DNA from: Candidatus Rifleibacterium amylolyticum
GTDB lineage: Bacteria > Muiribacteriota > Ozemobacteria > Ozemobacterales > Ozemobacteraceae
Reading direction: 5' to 3'
Assembly: GCA_009917695.1 (NCBI GenBank)
Contig: JAACJG010000015.1
Span: forward strand, 49,268 to 113,267
DNA: 64,000 nt
The notes below the pieces were generated by a model. It made no database searches. It was not told the DNA's origin and worked only from the letters and a program-made list of their open reading frames with translations. Below are positions 18,375 through 27,006 of this stretch, one piece after another. Numbering within the stretch: the first letter of the stretch is position 1; every line of letters starts with the position of its first letter. Position numbers and translations under genes: made by a program.

Positions 18375-19739
18375 ATGATTGATTCTTTTAAAACCCTTCT
18401 GAGCAAAGTCGATGCCGACTATGCGGACATCAGATACGAAAAAAAGTTCGAAACCTCAATCGTCTTTGCTGGAAAAGAGTTATCGAAGGCCTCAACCTCT
18501 TCGACAGATGGTTATGTTGTTCGTGTTCTTAAAGATGGCGGGTTTGCCTCAGGCGTTTTTACCAAACCTGAAGATGCTCAAAAAGTCATGGCCATGGTTG
18601 TAGAAAATGCGAAACTGACAGGCCGCAATTCTTTACAACCAGTTAAGCTTGCGCCGGTGGAAGTCATTAAAGCTGTTTTCAAGCCAGAATTACAGGAAGA
18701 TCCGCGCAAAGTTTCGTTTGCCGAAAAACTTGAGCTGACCCGCCAGGCGAACCTGATTCCCTTCTCTCACCCTTCAGTTGCAACTACCTGGACGGTATAT
18801 AACGAGGAAATCAGAGAAAAATGCCTGGTTACAACCGAAGGCAGCGAAATTCAGGAAGAACTGGTAACAGTATCGCTAGGCGGCAGAATAACCGCCAGAG
18901 ACGGCAATCTGGTTCAGGAAATAGTGGTGCAAAGCGGTGGCGGCAATGGCTTTCAGACAGTTCGCAATCAGGAACAGAATTTTGCCGATCGAACCAGAAT
19001 TGCAGTTGATCTTCTAACGGCTGAGCCTGTTTCTGGCGGTGTTTATAACTGTATTTTAAATCCGGGCATGGCTGCGGTTTTTACTCACGAAGCGTTCGGG
19101 CATTCTTCAGAAGCAGATTGCATCGAGTCCCGTCCGGTTCTGCGTAACAAGATGCAACTGGGAGCAAAGCTGGGTTCTGAAAAGCTAAGCATTACCGATG
19201 ACGCGACCATACCCGGGCTCGTCGGGTTCTATCGCTTCGACGATGAGGGAGTAAGAGTGAGACGCACAGAGCTGCTTAAGAACGGAGTTCTGGTCGGTCG
19301 TCTTCATTCTCGTCGAACCGCAGCACTCTTTAATGAACCAATTTCTGGCCACGCCATCGCCGAAGATTATCGTTACCCGCCAATTATTCGAATGGGCACT
19401 ATCTTCATTGAACCTGGGCAGGACAGCCTGGAGGAAATGTTTGCGATGCTAGGCGACGGTCTGTATCTTCTCGACGCCAAGGGCGGCCAGACCGCAAGCG
19501 ACAACTTTACCTTCGGTGCCCAGTATGGTTATCTGGTGAAAAATGGAAAACCGGCAGGAATGATCAGAGATATCAATGTTTCGGGAAACCTGTTTCAGAC
19601 AATGTTAAACATAACCGCGGTCGGCAATGATATTGAGTATTCCAAAAGAGGCGGGTGCGGTAAAGGGCAGATGAATCCACGGTCATGCAAGGGTGCTCCG
19701 CACATTCTGGCGCAGAATCTTGTGATAGGAGGCAAATAA
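18375..19739 (+). CDS. tldD: TldD-type metalloprotease
   Basis: 454 residues. The zinc motif HEAFGH is at 238-243 followed by SSEAD, as in TldD. The GxGxC-like C-terminal region (GGCGKGQMNPRSCKGAPHI) matches the TldD/PmbA family. In E. coli TldD and TldE (PmbA) form a heterodimer that degrades unfolded peptides, matures microcin B17 and processes CcdA antitoxin. The partner gene overlaps the stop here by one base. A GAAAGGA ribosome site lies 8 bases before the ATG. No peptide substrate gene was noticed next to the pair, although a RelE-type toxin-antitoxin pair lies about 60 bases beyond the second gene. Confidence 0.92.
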   Translation: MIDSFKTLLSKVDADYADIRYEKKFETSIVFAGKELSKASTSSTDGYVVRVLKDGGFASGVFTKPEDAQKVMAMVVENAKLTGRNSLQPVKLAPVEVIKAVFKPELQEDPRKVSFAEKLELTRQANLIPFSHPSVATTWTVYNEEIREKCLVTTEGSEIQEELVTVSLGGRITARDGNLVQEIVVQSGGGNGFQTVRNQEQNFADRTRIAVDLLTAEPVSGGVYNCILNPGMAAVFTHEAFGHSSEADCIESRPVLRNKMQLGAKLGSEKLSITDDATIPGLVGFYRFDDEGVRVRRTELLKNGVLVGRLHSRRTAALFNEPISGHAIAEDYRYPPIIRMGTIFIEPGQDSLEEMFAMLGDGLYLLDAKGGQTASDNFTFGAQYGYLVKNGKPAGMIRDINVSGNLFQTMLNITAVGNDIEYSKRGGCGKGQMNPRSCKGAPHILAQNLVIGGK

Positions 19740-21046
19740 TGGAAAAGTTGCTCGAACTCGCGGCAAAGTGCTGTGATCATGCAGAAATTTACTGCCAAGA
19801 CTCTGAAACACGGTCGGTCATCTTCAAGAATTCGCGCCTGCATGGCATTGAAACTCAGCTTCAGGCCGGAGTCAGTATTCGTCTAATCAAGGATGGCAAG
19901 CTTGGCTTTGCTTATACTAGAAATCTGCATGATCCTGAAGAGTTACTGCAAAACGCCTTTAATTCGCTTGAGGCTGGAGTAAAAGCGGACTTTACCTTTC
20001 CGTTTACCACAAATTTCAAAGAGCTAAAAACCATGTCTGAGTCGATAAAAGATGTCGGCAGCGAGGACTTGATAAATGAATGCAGCCGAATATGTGATCT
20101 GCTGGCAACAACATCAGGAGAAATATCGGCTTATTCCGGAATTTCCCATGAGAAATTGCGCATCATGAATTCGGCCGGCAGTGATCTCAGCGCGAGCAAC
20201 TCCTGTGGCACTGTCTACGGGTCTGTCGGTTTCCCCGGGAGCGGCGCTTCTATTAGCAGAGTCAGCCATGGCACCGAGTTCAAACCGATATCAGACGAAA
20301 TTATTGATGAAATAAAATTATTGTTCACTGCCGCTAACAAAACAGCCAACGTGAAGAGCAGCCGGATGAAGGTGCTTTTTATGCCAAATTCGGCTTATTC
20401 TTTGAACTGGCGCATAAGCGCTGCTGTTAACGCCAAAAATATCTACGATAAAACTTCTCCACTCTGTTCGAAATTTGGTGAGAAGATTTTCTCTGAAAAA
20501 ATCACAGTTTACGACGATCCTCATGATAACAGCATTTGCCTGGCCCGCGCTTTTGATGATGAGGGAACGGCGACTTCCAGATTACCCCTTTTCGAGAATG
20601 GCGTCTTACGCAACCTTTTTTCTGACCTGAACTATGCCGGCAAGCTTAATCTGAAATCTTCAGGGCACGGCTTTCGCACGGCGCAATGGTGTAATGACCC
20701 AGTCAGCCTGAATCCGGTTCCAGCAGCAACAAATCTGCGATATCAGACCGGAAACAAATCTGTCGCGCAGTTGATCGCCTCAATTGACCGGGGCATTATT
20801 CTTGAAAATTGCCTGGGAGCTCATAGCGGCAATATTCTCAACGGTGATCTATCGCTCGGCGGTAGCCCTGCTTTATACGTTGAAAACGGTGTGATTCAAG
20901 GCCGGGTAGACAACATCATGATCGCCGGAAATATCTATGATATGTTTCGCAATGTCGTTGATTTGAGTAATACTGCCGCAGCAGGCTTCCAGAGTTTTAC
21001 GCCAGCCATTCTGATCGATGATGTCAAGGTAGCCAGTTCGAGTTAG
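19739..21046 (+). CDS. pmbA: PmbA/TldE-type partner of TldD
   Basis: 435 residues from the ATG at 19739, which overlaps the tldD stop (TAATG) and has an AGGAGG ribosome site at 19727-19732. A longer frame opens at 19685 inside tldD but lacks such a site. The sequence follows the TldE pattern: internal GHGFRTAQWCNDPVSLNPVP and C-terminal GRVDNIMIAGNIYDMFRNVV. The HExxxH zinc motif of TldD is absent, as expected for the non-catalytic subunit. It should pair with the preceding gene product in a cytosolic protease complex. Confidence 0.88.
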   Translation: MEKLLELAAKCCDHAEIYCQDSETRSVIFKNSRLHGIETQLQAGVSIRLIKDGKLGFAYTRNLHDPEELLQNAFNSLEAGVKADFTFPFTTNFKELKTMSESIKDVGSEDLINECSRICDLLATTSGEISAYSGISHEKLRIMNSAGSDLSASNSCGTVYGSVGFPGSGASISRVSHGTEFKPISDEIIDEIKLLFTAANKTANVKSSRMKVLFMPNSAYSLNWRISAAVNAKNIYDKTSPLCSKFGEKIFSEKITVYDDPHDNSICLARAFDDEGTATSRLPLFENGVLRNLFSDLNYAGKLNLKSSGHGFRTAQWCNDPVSLNPVPAATNLRYQTGNKSVAQLIASIDRGIILENCLGAHSGNILNGDLSLGGSPALYVENGVIQGRVDNIMIAGNIYDMFRNVVDLSNTAAAGFQSFTPAILIDDVKVASSS

Positions 21047-21104
21047 ATCAGCCCTCAAGTTTGTCATCTGATGTCATCGCGAACTGTAAATAGCTTTCTT
21101 AATC

Positions 21105-21368
21105 TCAGTCATAAACATTTTTTCTATGCCCAATTCCAACAATGAGAATAACCAGCACATCATCGCGTTTTTGAAAGATAACCCGGTAATCTCTGACTCG
21201 CAACCTGTATTTGCCGGCATGATTGCCTTTGAGAGCATTAATGTAATTTTTCAGATGATCAGGGCTGGTTGCCAAAACTTCGAGTTTGTTTTTGATGATC
21301 TTCTGTGCGACAAAATCCAGCTTCTTCAAGTCTTTAACCGCGCCAGGCAGGAATTCCAGCTTATACAT
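21105..21368 (-). CDS. RelE/ParE-family toxin
   Basis: 87 residues. The RelE-fold pattern is visible: YKLEFLPGAVKDLKKLD at the start, LKGNHAGKYRLRVRDYRVIFQ in the middle and VGIGHRKNVYD at the end. RelE toxins cleave mRNA on the ribosome; His/Arg in the C-terminal GHRKNVY are the usual functional positions. It overlaps the upstream antitoxin stop by one base, so the pair is translationally coupled. Orientation is opposite to the neighbouring tldD-pmbA genes. Confidence 0.9.
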   Translation of the reverse strand: MYKLEFLPGAVKDLKKLDFVAQKIIKNKLEVLATSPDHLKNYINALKGNHAGKYRLRVRDYRVIFQKRDDVLVILIVGIGHRKNVYD

Positions 21369-21595
21369 TACAAACCGAGTTTCTTCCAGACATCTTCAGC
21401 CGGTATGGTTTTGTCTTTGCCGCTGGCCAGACGATCAAGTCTGCCGTCGGCTATAACAGTATCAACTGTATCAAAATACAGCTCTAAAGCCTGTTCCACA
21501 ATATGACTTTTCTTCTGCCCAAGCTCTTTGGCAATACTGTCGAGTTCGAGCAGAATGTTCTTGTCGATCGTAAACGTAACTTTAGGTCGTTCCAT
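21368..21595 (-). CDS. RHH-type antitoxin of the RelE pair
   Basis: 75 residues. The N-terminal half (VTFTIDKNILLELDSIAKELGQKKSHIVEQALELYF) is a ribbon-helix-helix DNA-binding domain. The C-terminal tail ending AEDVWKKLGL is typical of antitoxin segments that wrap the toxin. It should neutralise the RelE-like product and repress the operon. The downstream toxin starts within its stop codon region. Confidence 0.85.
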   Translation of the reverse strand: MERPKVTFTIDKNILLELDSIAKELGQKKSHIVEQALELYFDTVDTVIADGRLDRLASGKDKTIPAEDVWKKLGL

Positions 21596-21797
21596 TTTCT
21601 AAAACCTCACTTACAATACAATTACACATATAATAATACAGAAAAGCAAACCAATACACTGCCAATCTCTTGATATCTGCTCATATACCGATGCGACCGC
21701 AGATTTTCTCATTAGGCTATTGCGAAAAAATGTTACTGAGAAAGCATGCAAACTCAACTTTGATCTGGCAATGGATGTGTATAATATTGCCTGTAAA

Positions 21798-23426
21798 TTA
21801 TTGCTGGTGCAGGTTTTCGAAGCGGTCGCGGCTTTCCTGATAGAGTTGAAGCATGGTGCCGTCGCTTTTTTCGATGACTTCGGGAATTTCCTTGTAGACA
21901 TCATAGGGCGACATGATCGCCATGGAAATTCTGATCATGCGGCGCAGCATGCCATCCGGGCCATAAAAGCGCACCATCGGCAGATGCCCGGGCATCGCAA
22001 GGCGTCGCGATGCCGGCAGCTTTTTCCAGGAGAGATTGGGGCGCTGGGCTACTTTGACTTTTGTGATATCGCTGTTGAATACGCCGATAAAGCGCACCGA
22101 CGACATTTCGGGAGTTGCGGTAAGAAATTCAAAATATGAAGCTTCGAGTTCAAGGGCCGGGCCTTCGAGTTCGGGCGGGAAATAGACCCAGACAAGCGGC
22201 TGCCCGCACATTGATTCCGGCAGTTTGTCGTTGAACTGCGAGAATGTTGCCTGAACTTTTGCCAGATCACCACCATTGCGGACAATGGCTGAGTCGCTGG
22301 TATAAGTGACTACAACCGGGTTTGAATGGGCAGATTCACCGGTGCCGTTAACCGCGGTCACCGTATAGGTGGCGGTCATTCCGGCTGTAATATTCTCGGT
22401 TACAGTAACATTGTTAATCGAAGAAGGAACGTTAAAGATTGCCCATTGCTCGTTCTCATATACTTTGTAATAAGCTGCACCGTTGGCAGCAGCCCACTGC
22501 AGCGTGCAGGAAAATGACGAAACCTCAGTCATAGCCAGAAACGGCGCGGCCGGCAGCAGCTGTATGATTACCGCCTCTGACTGTTGTGACGAACCTGAAC
22601 TATTTTGAGCGGTCATGCGCAATGAGACGGTATCTCCTGGTGGCAGCCCCTCGGCTTTGTATTCATTGATGCTGGCAGTCAGAGTTGCCACAACAGCTTC
22701 ATTGATCAACACCTGATATGACAAGGCATTTTCGACCGGTACCCATTTAAAAGAAAACCAGTCAGCGCCGATTTCGTTTTCAATGATTGTGAAAACAGGC
22801 GGTGGCGGCAGCAGTTGCACTGTTATATCAGAGTAATAAGACTCGCCGGTAATGTTGATAGCGGTGACCCTCAGATTCAGAAGGCTTCCGGGCTGAAAAC
22901 CGGTGAGCAGAACTCTGGTCTGAGTGGCGGTGAGTTCCTGAAGAAGCGTATCTGAGGCCTGATAGACGCGATAACCGGTGGCAGTATCGACTTTTTGCCA
23001 GAACAAGCCAACGGAGGCAGATCCGAGATCGTAGATGCCGATATCAGCTGGCGCTGCCGGCGCCATGAGAATGCTGGTCGGGCTTGATACGCCAACCGCG
23101 GCACCTTTGTCGTAAGTCACAATCGAGAGATAGTAGGTTCCGCCAGGTTCGAGATGTTTAACCGTTTCCCAGGTATTTTTTGTCGAAGAGCCGTAAAGAG
23201 TATGGTTTACCTGGACCTGATAATGAGTGCTGGCGTTGAATTGCGGATACTGATTCCAGCTGAGTTTCACCGATTCAGGGTTGAGATGGGTCACCGACGG
23301 GGCCTGCGCCAGGTATTCGCCGGGCCGACCACTGTCGCCAGCTTCAAGCAATCCGATCAGGGCTGCAATCAGCAGCATAATTATTCCTGCGCCCTGCAGC
23401 AAAGACCTCTTGTTATTTCTTTTCAT
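21798..23426 (-). CDS. Secreted or anchored protein with Fn3 domains and a C-terminal thioredoxin-like part
   Basis: 542 residues. A signal anchor covers about 10-28. Four fibronectin type III repeats follow at about 40-380, each with the VxLxW...YxVY...LxPG(T)xYxxxVxAxNxxGESxxS pattern. The last 150 residues (QPLVWVYFPPELE...VRFIGVFNSDITK...MVRFYGPDGMLRRMI) look like a thioredoxin-like fold without a CxxC pair; the single Cys near MCGQP is not a redox motif. It is probably an adhesion or envelope protein. It is divergent from the coiled-coil protein gene at 23606. The thioredoxin-like call is tentative. Confidence 0.65.
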   Translation of the reverse strand: MKRNNKRSLLQGAGIIMLLIAALIGLLEAGDSGRPGEYLAQAPSVTHLNPESVKLSWNQYPQFNASTHYQVQVNHTLYGSSTKNTWETVKHLEPGGTYYLSIVTYDKGAAVGVSSPTSILMAPAAPADIGIYDLGSASVGLFWQKVDTATGYRVYQASDTLLQELTATQTRVLLTGFQPGSLLNLRVTAINITGESYYSDITVQLLPPPPVFTIIENEIGADWFSFKWVPVENALSYQVLINEAVVATLTASINEYKAEGLPPGDTVSLRMTAQNSSGSSQQSEAVIIQLLPAAPFLAMTEVSSFSCTLQWAAANGAAYYKVYENEQWAIFNVPSSINNVTVTENITAGMTATYTVTAVNGTGESAHSNPVVVTYTSDSAIVRNGGDLAKVQATFSQFNDKLPESMCGQPLVWVYFPPELEGPALELEASYFEFLTATPEMSSVRFIGVFNSDITKVKVAQRPNLSWKKLPASRRLAMPGHLPMVRFYGPDGMLRRMIRISMAIMSPYDVYKEIPEVIEKSDGTMLQLYQESRDRFENLHQQ

Positions 23427-23605
23427 TTCGACACCAACCTGTGTACATCATAATTGCTAATAGATATTGCTCCAAGAAAAATAAATTTATCTACAATCGC
23501 ATAAATTGCCAGCAGTTTTTGCAACGAGAATGATTGATGTTGGCAGAGAAACGCTGGTTGTTATATGATGACAACGCAAAAGATAATTTTCAGAGGAGAA
23601 CAGAG

Positions 23606-25150
23606 ATGAAAATGAGATACGTTTGTTCATTGGTTTTTATGCTGATTTGCGCGCTGGTCTGTCAGCCGTCACTGGCACAGGATGCCAAAGAATTTGAGAA
23701 ACAGCTGCAGACAGAATTACGTAATGCGCAAAGCTCAATGTTCAACGGCAAACTCGACGTTGCCGAAGCAGGCACTCAGAAGTGCGCTCAGCTCATCGAC
23801 AGTCTTAAAAAGGCAGACCCACAGCATAAGCTGATCGCTTCTTTCGAACAGCGTCTGGCGAAACTGCAGAATGACCTTGCGAAAAAGGTTAAAAAGGTTC
23901 CGGCAGATGCTGGTAAACCCACCGACAAAACGCCCGCCCCGCTGGCCAAAACACCTGCCGGCACCAGCAGCAAAGCGCTGCCACGCAACACCACGCAAGC
24001 AATGCGTGAGCTTAACAAAACCATGGATTCTCTCGAAAAATTCGAAAAGGATCGCATGCAGCGCATTCAGGAAGATTATTCTTCATACAGCGTAGAATCG
24101 ACTTTCAGCAGTATTCAGCAGAAAATCGACAGCCTGCCTGGCATGCTTGAGACTGTTTCTGGCATAGCAGCAGAAGAAGGCGCCAGCGAGCACCCGGAAT
24201 TTCTGGCGGCTAAAGAGCGTGTAGCATCAGTCAGCGACTGGGCCGCAAAGGAACTGGCAAAAACCCGCGAGAGCGTCGAGCGCCAGAAATCGGGTGAAGC
24301 AGCAGCGGGCGCCGATGCCGGCGCGCTAAAACAGGTTTGGGAAAGCTTTGACAATAAGTATTTCACCCCGATTAACAACCTGAGTTACGAAAATGATGTT
24401 GCAAAAATCGGCGAAGCTTTCGCGCTCTACAGCGAATACAACAGCAAAAAGGCAGAACTGGCCAAAGCACTGGCAGACTTTGAAGCCAGATACGGCACCG
24501 ACCGTGATGCCATCGAAAAAGCGACGGGCGGCATGGAAGCGGTTTACCCCTGGGAAAATATCAAAAAGGCAATGATAGATATCGATGCGGTTCCGGCGCG
24601 AATGGGTGATAAGGTCAAAGAAATGATCAACATGGAACTTTCTTCACTGTCTTCGCGCCACGACTTTTATCGCCTCGAAAGACATGCCGAGATCAAAAAG
24701 CTCGAAGAATTCTGCGTAAAGAACGTGCCCGGTTATTCTGCTGATGCCGGCATTGCAAGTAAGCTTGCCGACGACAACAAGCTTTTCGAAGCAAAAATCG
24801 ATCAGAAAAACTGGCCGGCCTGCAAAGGCACAGATTCTGACCGAGCTGGCGCACTCGAATATCTCAAGAACAGCTGGGGCAAAGACGTAAAGCATAAATA
24901 CACAGTTCTCGGCACAGTTATCACCGGCGAATGGTCGGTTCAGAAAAAAGACCTGCTCGGCCAGCCGATAATGTATGGCCTGCCGGTGTTGCTGGCCGTT
25001 CAAAAACCCGAAGATCAGGCGCATGGCCTTGCACGTGTCTTCATACTGACTCTGCGCACAGCCGAAGGTGCCGGTGTGAAGATGGCTCCGCCTTTTACTT
25101 CTGATACCGTTGGCGACAGCTATTATATCAGAGCCAGCCAGATAAAATGA
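23606..25150 (+). CDS. Exported coiled-coil protein of unknown function
   Basis: 514 residues from the ATG at 23606, which has a GAGGAGA ribosome site 9 bases upstream. A longer frame opens at 23534 but would bury the signal peptide. The signal peptide is MKMRYVCSLVFMLICALVCQPSLAQ. The rest is charged and helical with several heptad-like stretches (about 30-90 and 130-260). A Lys/Pro/Ala linker lies near 95-125. The C-terminal 120 residues are more globular. No family was recognised. A strong hairpin follows the stop. Confidence 0.65.
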   Translation: MKMRYVCSLVFMLICALVCQPSLAQDAKEFEKQLQTELRNAQSSMFNGKLDVAEAGTQKCAQLIDSLKKADPQHKLIASFEQRLAKLQNDLAKKVKKVPADAGKPTDKTPAPLAKTPAGTSSKALPRNTTQAMRELNKTMDSLEKFEKDRMQRIQEDYSSYSVESTFSSIQQKIDSLPGMLETVSGIAAEEGASEHPEFLAAKERVASVSDWAAKELAKTRESVERQKSGEAAAGADAGALKQVWESFDNKYFTPINNLSYENDVAKIGEAFALYSEYNSKKAELAKALADFEARYGTDRDAIEKATGGMEAVYPWENIKKAMIDIDAVPARMGDKVKEMINMELSSLSSRHDFYRLERHAEIKKLEEFCVKNVPGYSADAGIASKLADDNKLFEAKIDQKNWPACKGTDSDRAGALEYLKNSWGKDVKHKYTVLGTVITGEWSVQKKDLLGQPIMYGLPVLLAVQKPEDQAHGLARVFILTLRTAEGAGVKMAPPFTSDTVGDSYYIRASQIK

Positions 25151-25158
25151 CCGACAGC

Positions 25159-25186
25159 AGCCGCCAGAAATGACGTTCTGGCGGCT
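25159..25186 (+). terminator. Likely terminator hairpin
   Basis: An 11-bp perfect stem AGCCGCCAGAA / TTCTGGCGGCT with a 6-base loop lies 8 bases after the stop of the coiled-coil gene. It is followed by a weak T tract (GTTACTGTCTTTG), so termination may be incomplete. Confidence 0.6.
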
Positions 25187-25282
25187 GTTACTGTCTTTGA
25201 GCGTTTGACTGATATCTGCAGTGATGCTATTCTGGTTTAAGCCCTGCTTTGAATTGATATTCCATGCTTTACGGGAGCGAAA

Positions 25283-25909
25283 ATGGTCGGAGCAACAATA
25301 AAACGCAAAGATGATTTCACCTACGAAGACCTCAGCACATGGCCGGAAGACGAGCGCTGGGAGCTTATCGACGGTGTCGCTTATGACATGTCACCGGCAC
25401 CGTTGCGGGTGCATGCTGATATTTCGCGCGAGTTATTTTATATTTTTATGACATATCTGCGTGGCAAGCCATGCAAGGTTTACCATGCTCCATTCGATGT
25501 CAGACTGCCTCTCGGAGAGGAATCTGACAACCAGGTCAGAAATGTCGTTCAGCCAGATATTCTCGTTGTCTGTGATGAGAAAAAGCTTGATGACAAAGGC
25601 TGCCGTGGCGCACCCGACCTGATCGTCGAGATATTGTCACCGACTACCGCATCGCGAGACTGCATAAAAAAACGTGCTCTTTACGAACGCCACGGCGTGA
25701 AAGAGTTCTGGACAGTCGATCCTGCCAATCGACTGGTGCAGGTTTATCTTCTCGGTTCAGACGGGCGATATGGCCGATCGAATGTTTACGGCGACAGCGA
25801 TGTTGTCAATGTAAGTATTTTCGACGATCTGCAGATCGACCTCAAAGAGGTCTTTCCACTTCAGGTCAAAGTTGTTCGTGAAAGCCCAAAGCAATACAAA
25901 TCTAAGTAA
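25283..25909 (+). CDS. Uma2-family (DUF820) endonuclease-like protein
   Basis: 208 residues. The hallmarks of the Uma2 family are present: ERWELIDGVAYDMSPAP near 25-41, VVQPDILVVCDE with the catalytic Asp near 93, and GAPDLIVEILSPTT with Asp/Glu near 111-116. These residues form the PD-(D/E)XK-like nuclease core. The family is expanded in cyanobacteria and other phyla and its biological role is unknown. The gene stands alone with a GGGAGCG ribosome site. Confidence 0.85.
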   Translation: MVGATIKRKDDFTYEDLSTWPEDERWELIDGVAYDMSPAPLRVHADISRELFYIFMTYLRGKPCKVYHAPFDVRLPLGEESDNQVRNVVQPDILVVCDEKKLDDKGCRGAPDLIVEILSPTTASRDCIKKRALYERHGVKEFWTVDPANRLVQVYLLGSDGRYGRSNVYGDSDVVNVSIFDDLQIDLKEVFPLQVKVVRESPKQYKSK

Positions 25910-25935
25910 CACTATCTGATGAAAGAACAAAATTC

Positions 25936-26643
25936 ATGATCAAACTTCTCAACCGGGTTTCGCTGTTCAAGCGTGTTTCCGAGGCCGGCTTCAAGCCACA
26001 GCATGTGGCCGAAGTCGGCGTTTTCAAACCCGAAACTTCCAATATCTACGAATTCATAAAAAATGGTATCAGAACGACTCTGGTCGAGCCTGACCCGCGC
26101 TCGATTCAGCAGATCAAAGAGCATTTTGCCGGTTTGAGCAATGTTACTCTGCACGAAGTTGCCATTTTTGACCGCGAAGGCGATCTCGAGCTGGTTCAGC
26201 GCGAAGCCTCGACTTTTGTCAGTGAGCTGACGGCTTCGCCGGCAATACAGAATGACGGCTATAAAGTTGCCGAGAAAGACAAATTTGTTGTTCGCGCCCT
26301 GCCTTTCGCTAGAATCGATGATGGCAGCATCGATCTTCTCAGTGTCGATGTCGAAGGGGCTGAGTGGTTCGTAATCAAGACCATGCGCAGCCGGCCGGCG
26401 GTGATCTCGCTCGAAACCCATGGGGCTGCCTATGTAAACCCATATATGAGCGAAATCAGCAAGTGGATGCGTGACAATGGTTACCGGCCCTGGTATATGA
26501 ACGGTTCGGATACGGTTTTTGTGCGCCCGGCCGTTATTCGGGCCTCGGCCGCTGACCGCCTGCTGTTAAAGCTGGTGAGCTGCTATCTTTGCCTGAACCG
26601 TATGCGTAAAAGTATCAAGAAACTATTGGTCTGTCGAAATTGA
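25936..26643 (+). CDS. FkbM-family methyltransferase
   Basis: 235 residues. It shows the FkbM pattern: VAEVGVFKPETSNIYEFI (SAM-binding loop), TTLVEPDPRSIQQIKEHF, ALPFARIDDGSIDLLSVDVEGAEWFVIKTM and a late VISLETHG. FkbM-type enzymes O-methylate sugars or polyketides. The window has a large glycan locus 5 kb away, which may or may not supply the substrate. It follows the Uma2 gene by 26 bases. The acceptor cannot be predicted. Confidence 0.85.
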   Translation: MIKLLNRVSLFKRVSEAGFKPQHVAEVGVFKPETSNIYEFIKNGIRTTLVEPDPRSIQQIKEHFAGLSNVTLHEVAIFDREGDLELVQREASTFVSELTASPAIQNDGYKVAEKDKFVVRALPFARIDDGSIDLLSVDVEGAEWFVIKTMRSRPAVISLETHGAAYVNPYMSEISKWMRDNGYRPWYMNGSDTVFVRPAVIRASAADRLLLKLVSCYLCLNRMRKSIKKLLVCRN

Positions 26644-26660
26644 ATACATGTTTAAAAGCC

Positions 26661-26742
26661 GTCATTGCGAGGAGCGTAGCGACGAAGCAATCTCTCTGCC
26701 TGTGCGATTGCTTCGTCGGGCTGACGCCCTTCTCGCAATGAC
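26661..26742. repeat. Palindromic GTCATTGCGAG-type intergenic repeat
   Basis: Outer arms GTCATTGCGAG (26661-26671) and CTCGCAATGAC (26732-26742) are perfectly complementary. Inner arms GACGAAGCAATC (26681-26692) and GATTGCTTCGTC (26706-26717) are also perfect. Repeats of this type are found between genes in many unrelated bacteria. This single copy forms a long hairpin between the FkbM gene and the next operon. Confidence 0.85.
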
Positions 26743-26817
26743 AACAAAACGCTTACTCAATATTGATAAAACACTATTTACCAGACGCTGATAAAAGAGC
26801 AAAAAATGGAGGATAAA

Positions 26818-27006
26818 ATGTCTGACTGTTCGAACAAACTGCCCTGCGCCTGTACTTATTCCTGTGGCAAACGCCAGAAGTGCTGTGAATGTGTCGCTTA
26901 TCACCGCAATATGGGCGAGATACCCGGCTGTTTTTTCAGCACTGCCGGTGAGAAAACTTATGACCGCAGTATCCAGGCCTTCATGAAGGACAAACAGAAA
27001 AAATGA
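26818..27006 (+). CDS. Small cysteine-rich protein (DUF6485-like)
   Basis: 62 residues from the ATG at 26818, chosen because GGAGG at 26808-26812 lies 5 bases upstream; an ATG at 26806 has no such site. Eight Cys residues fall in the first 38 positions (C, CxC, C, CCxC, then GCFFS), suggesting metal binding. The pattern CTYxC...CCECVAYHR...PGCFF...TYDRSIQAF resembles the DUF6485 family as I remember it. Its stop overlaps the zwf ATG (ATGA), so the two are co-translated. Function unknown; a redox or metal-sensing role near NADPH production is only a guess. Confidence 0.7.
   Translation: MSDCSNKLPCACTYSCGKRQKCCECVAYHRNMGEIPGCFFSTAGEKTYDRSIQAFMKDKQKK

Noticed and set aside
23534..23605. An N-terminal extension of the coiled-coil protein from ATG 23534.
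   Set aside because: It would bury a clear signal peptide, while ATG 23606 has a good ribosome site.
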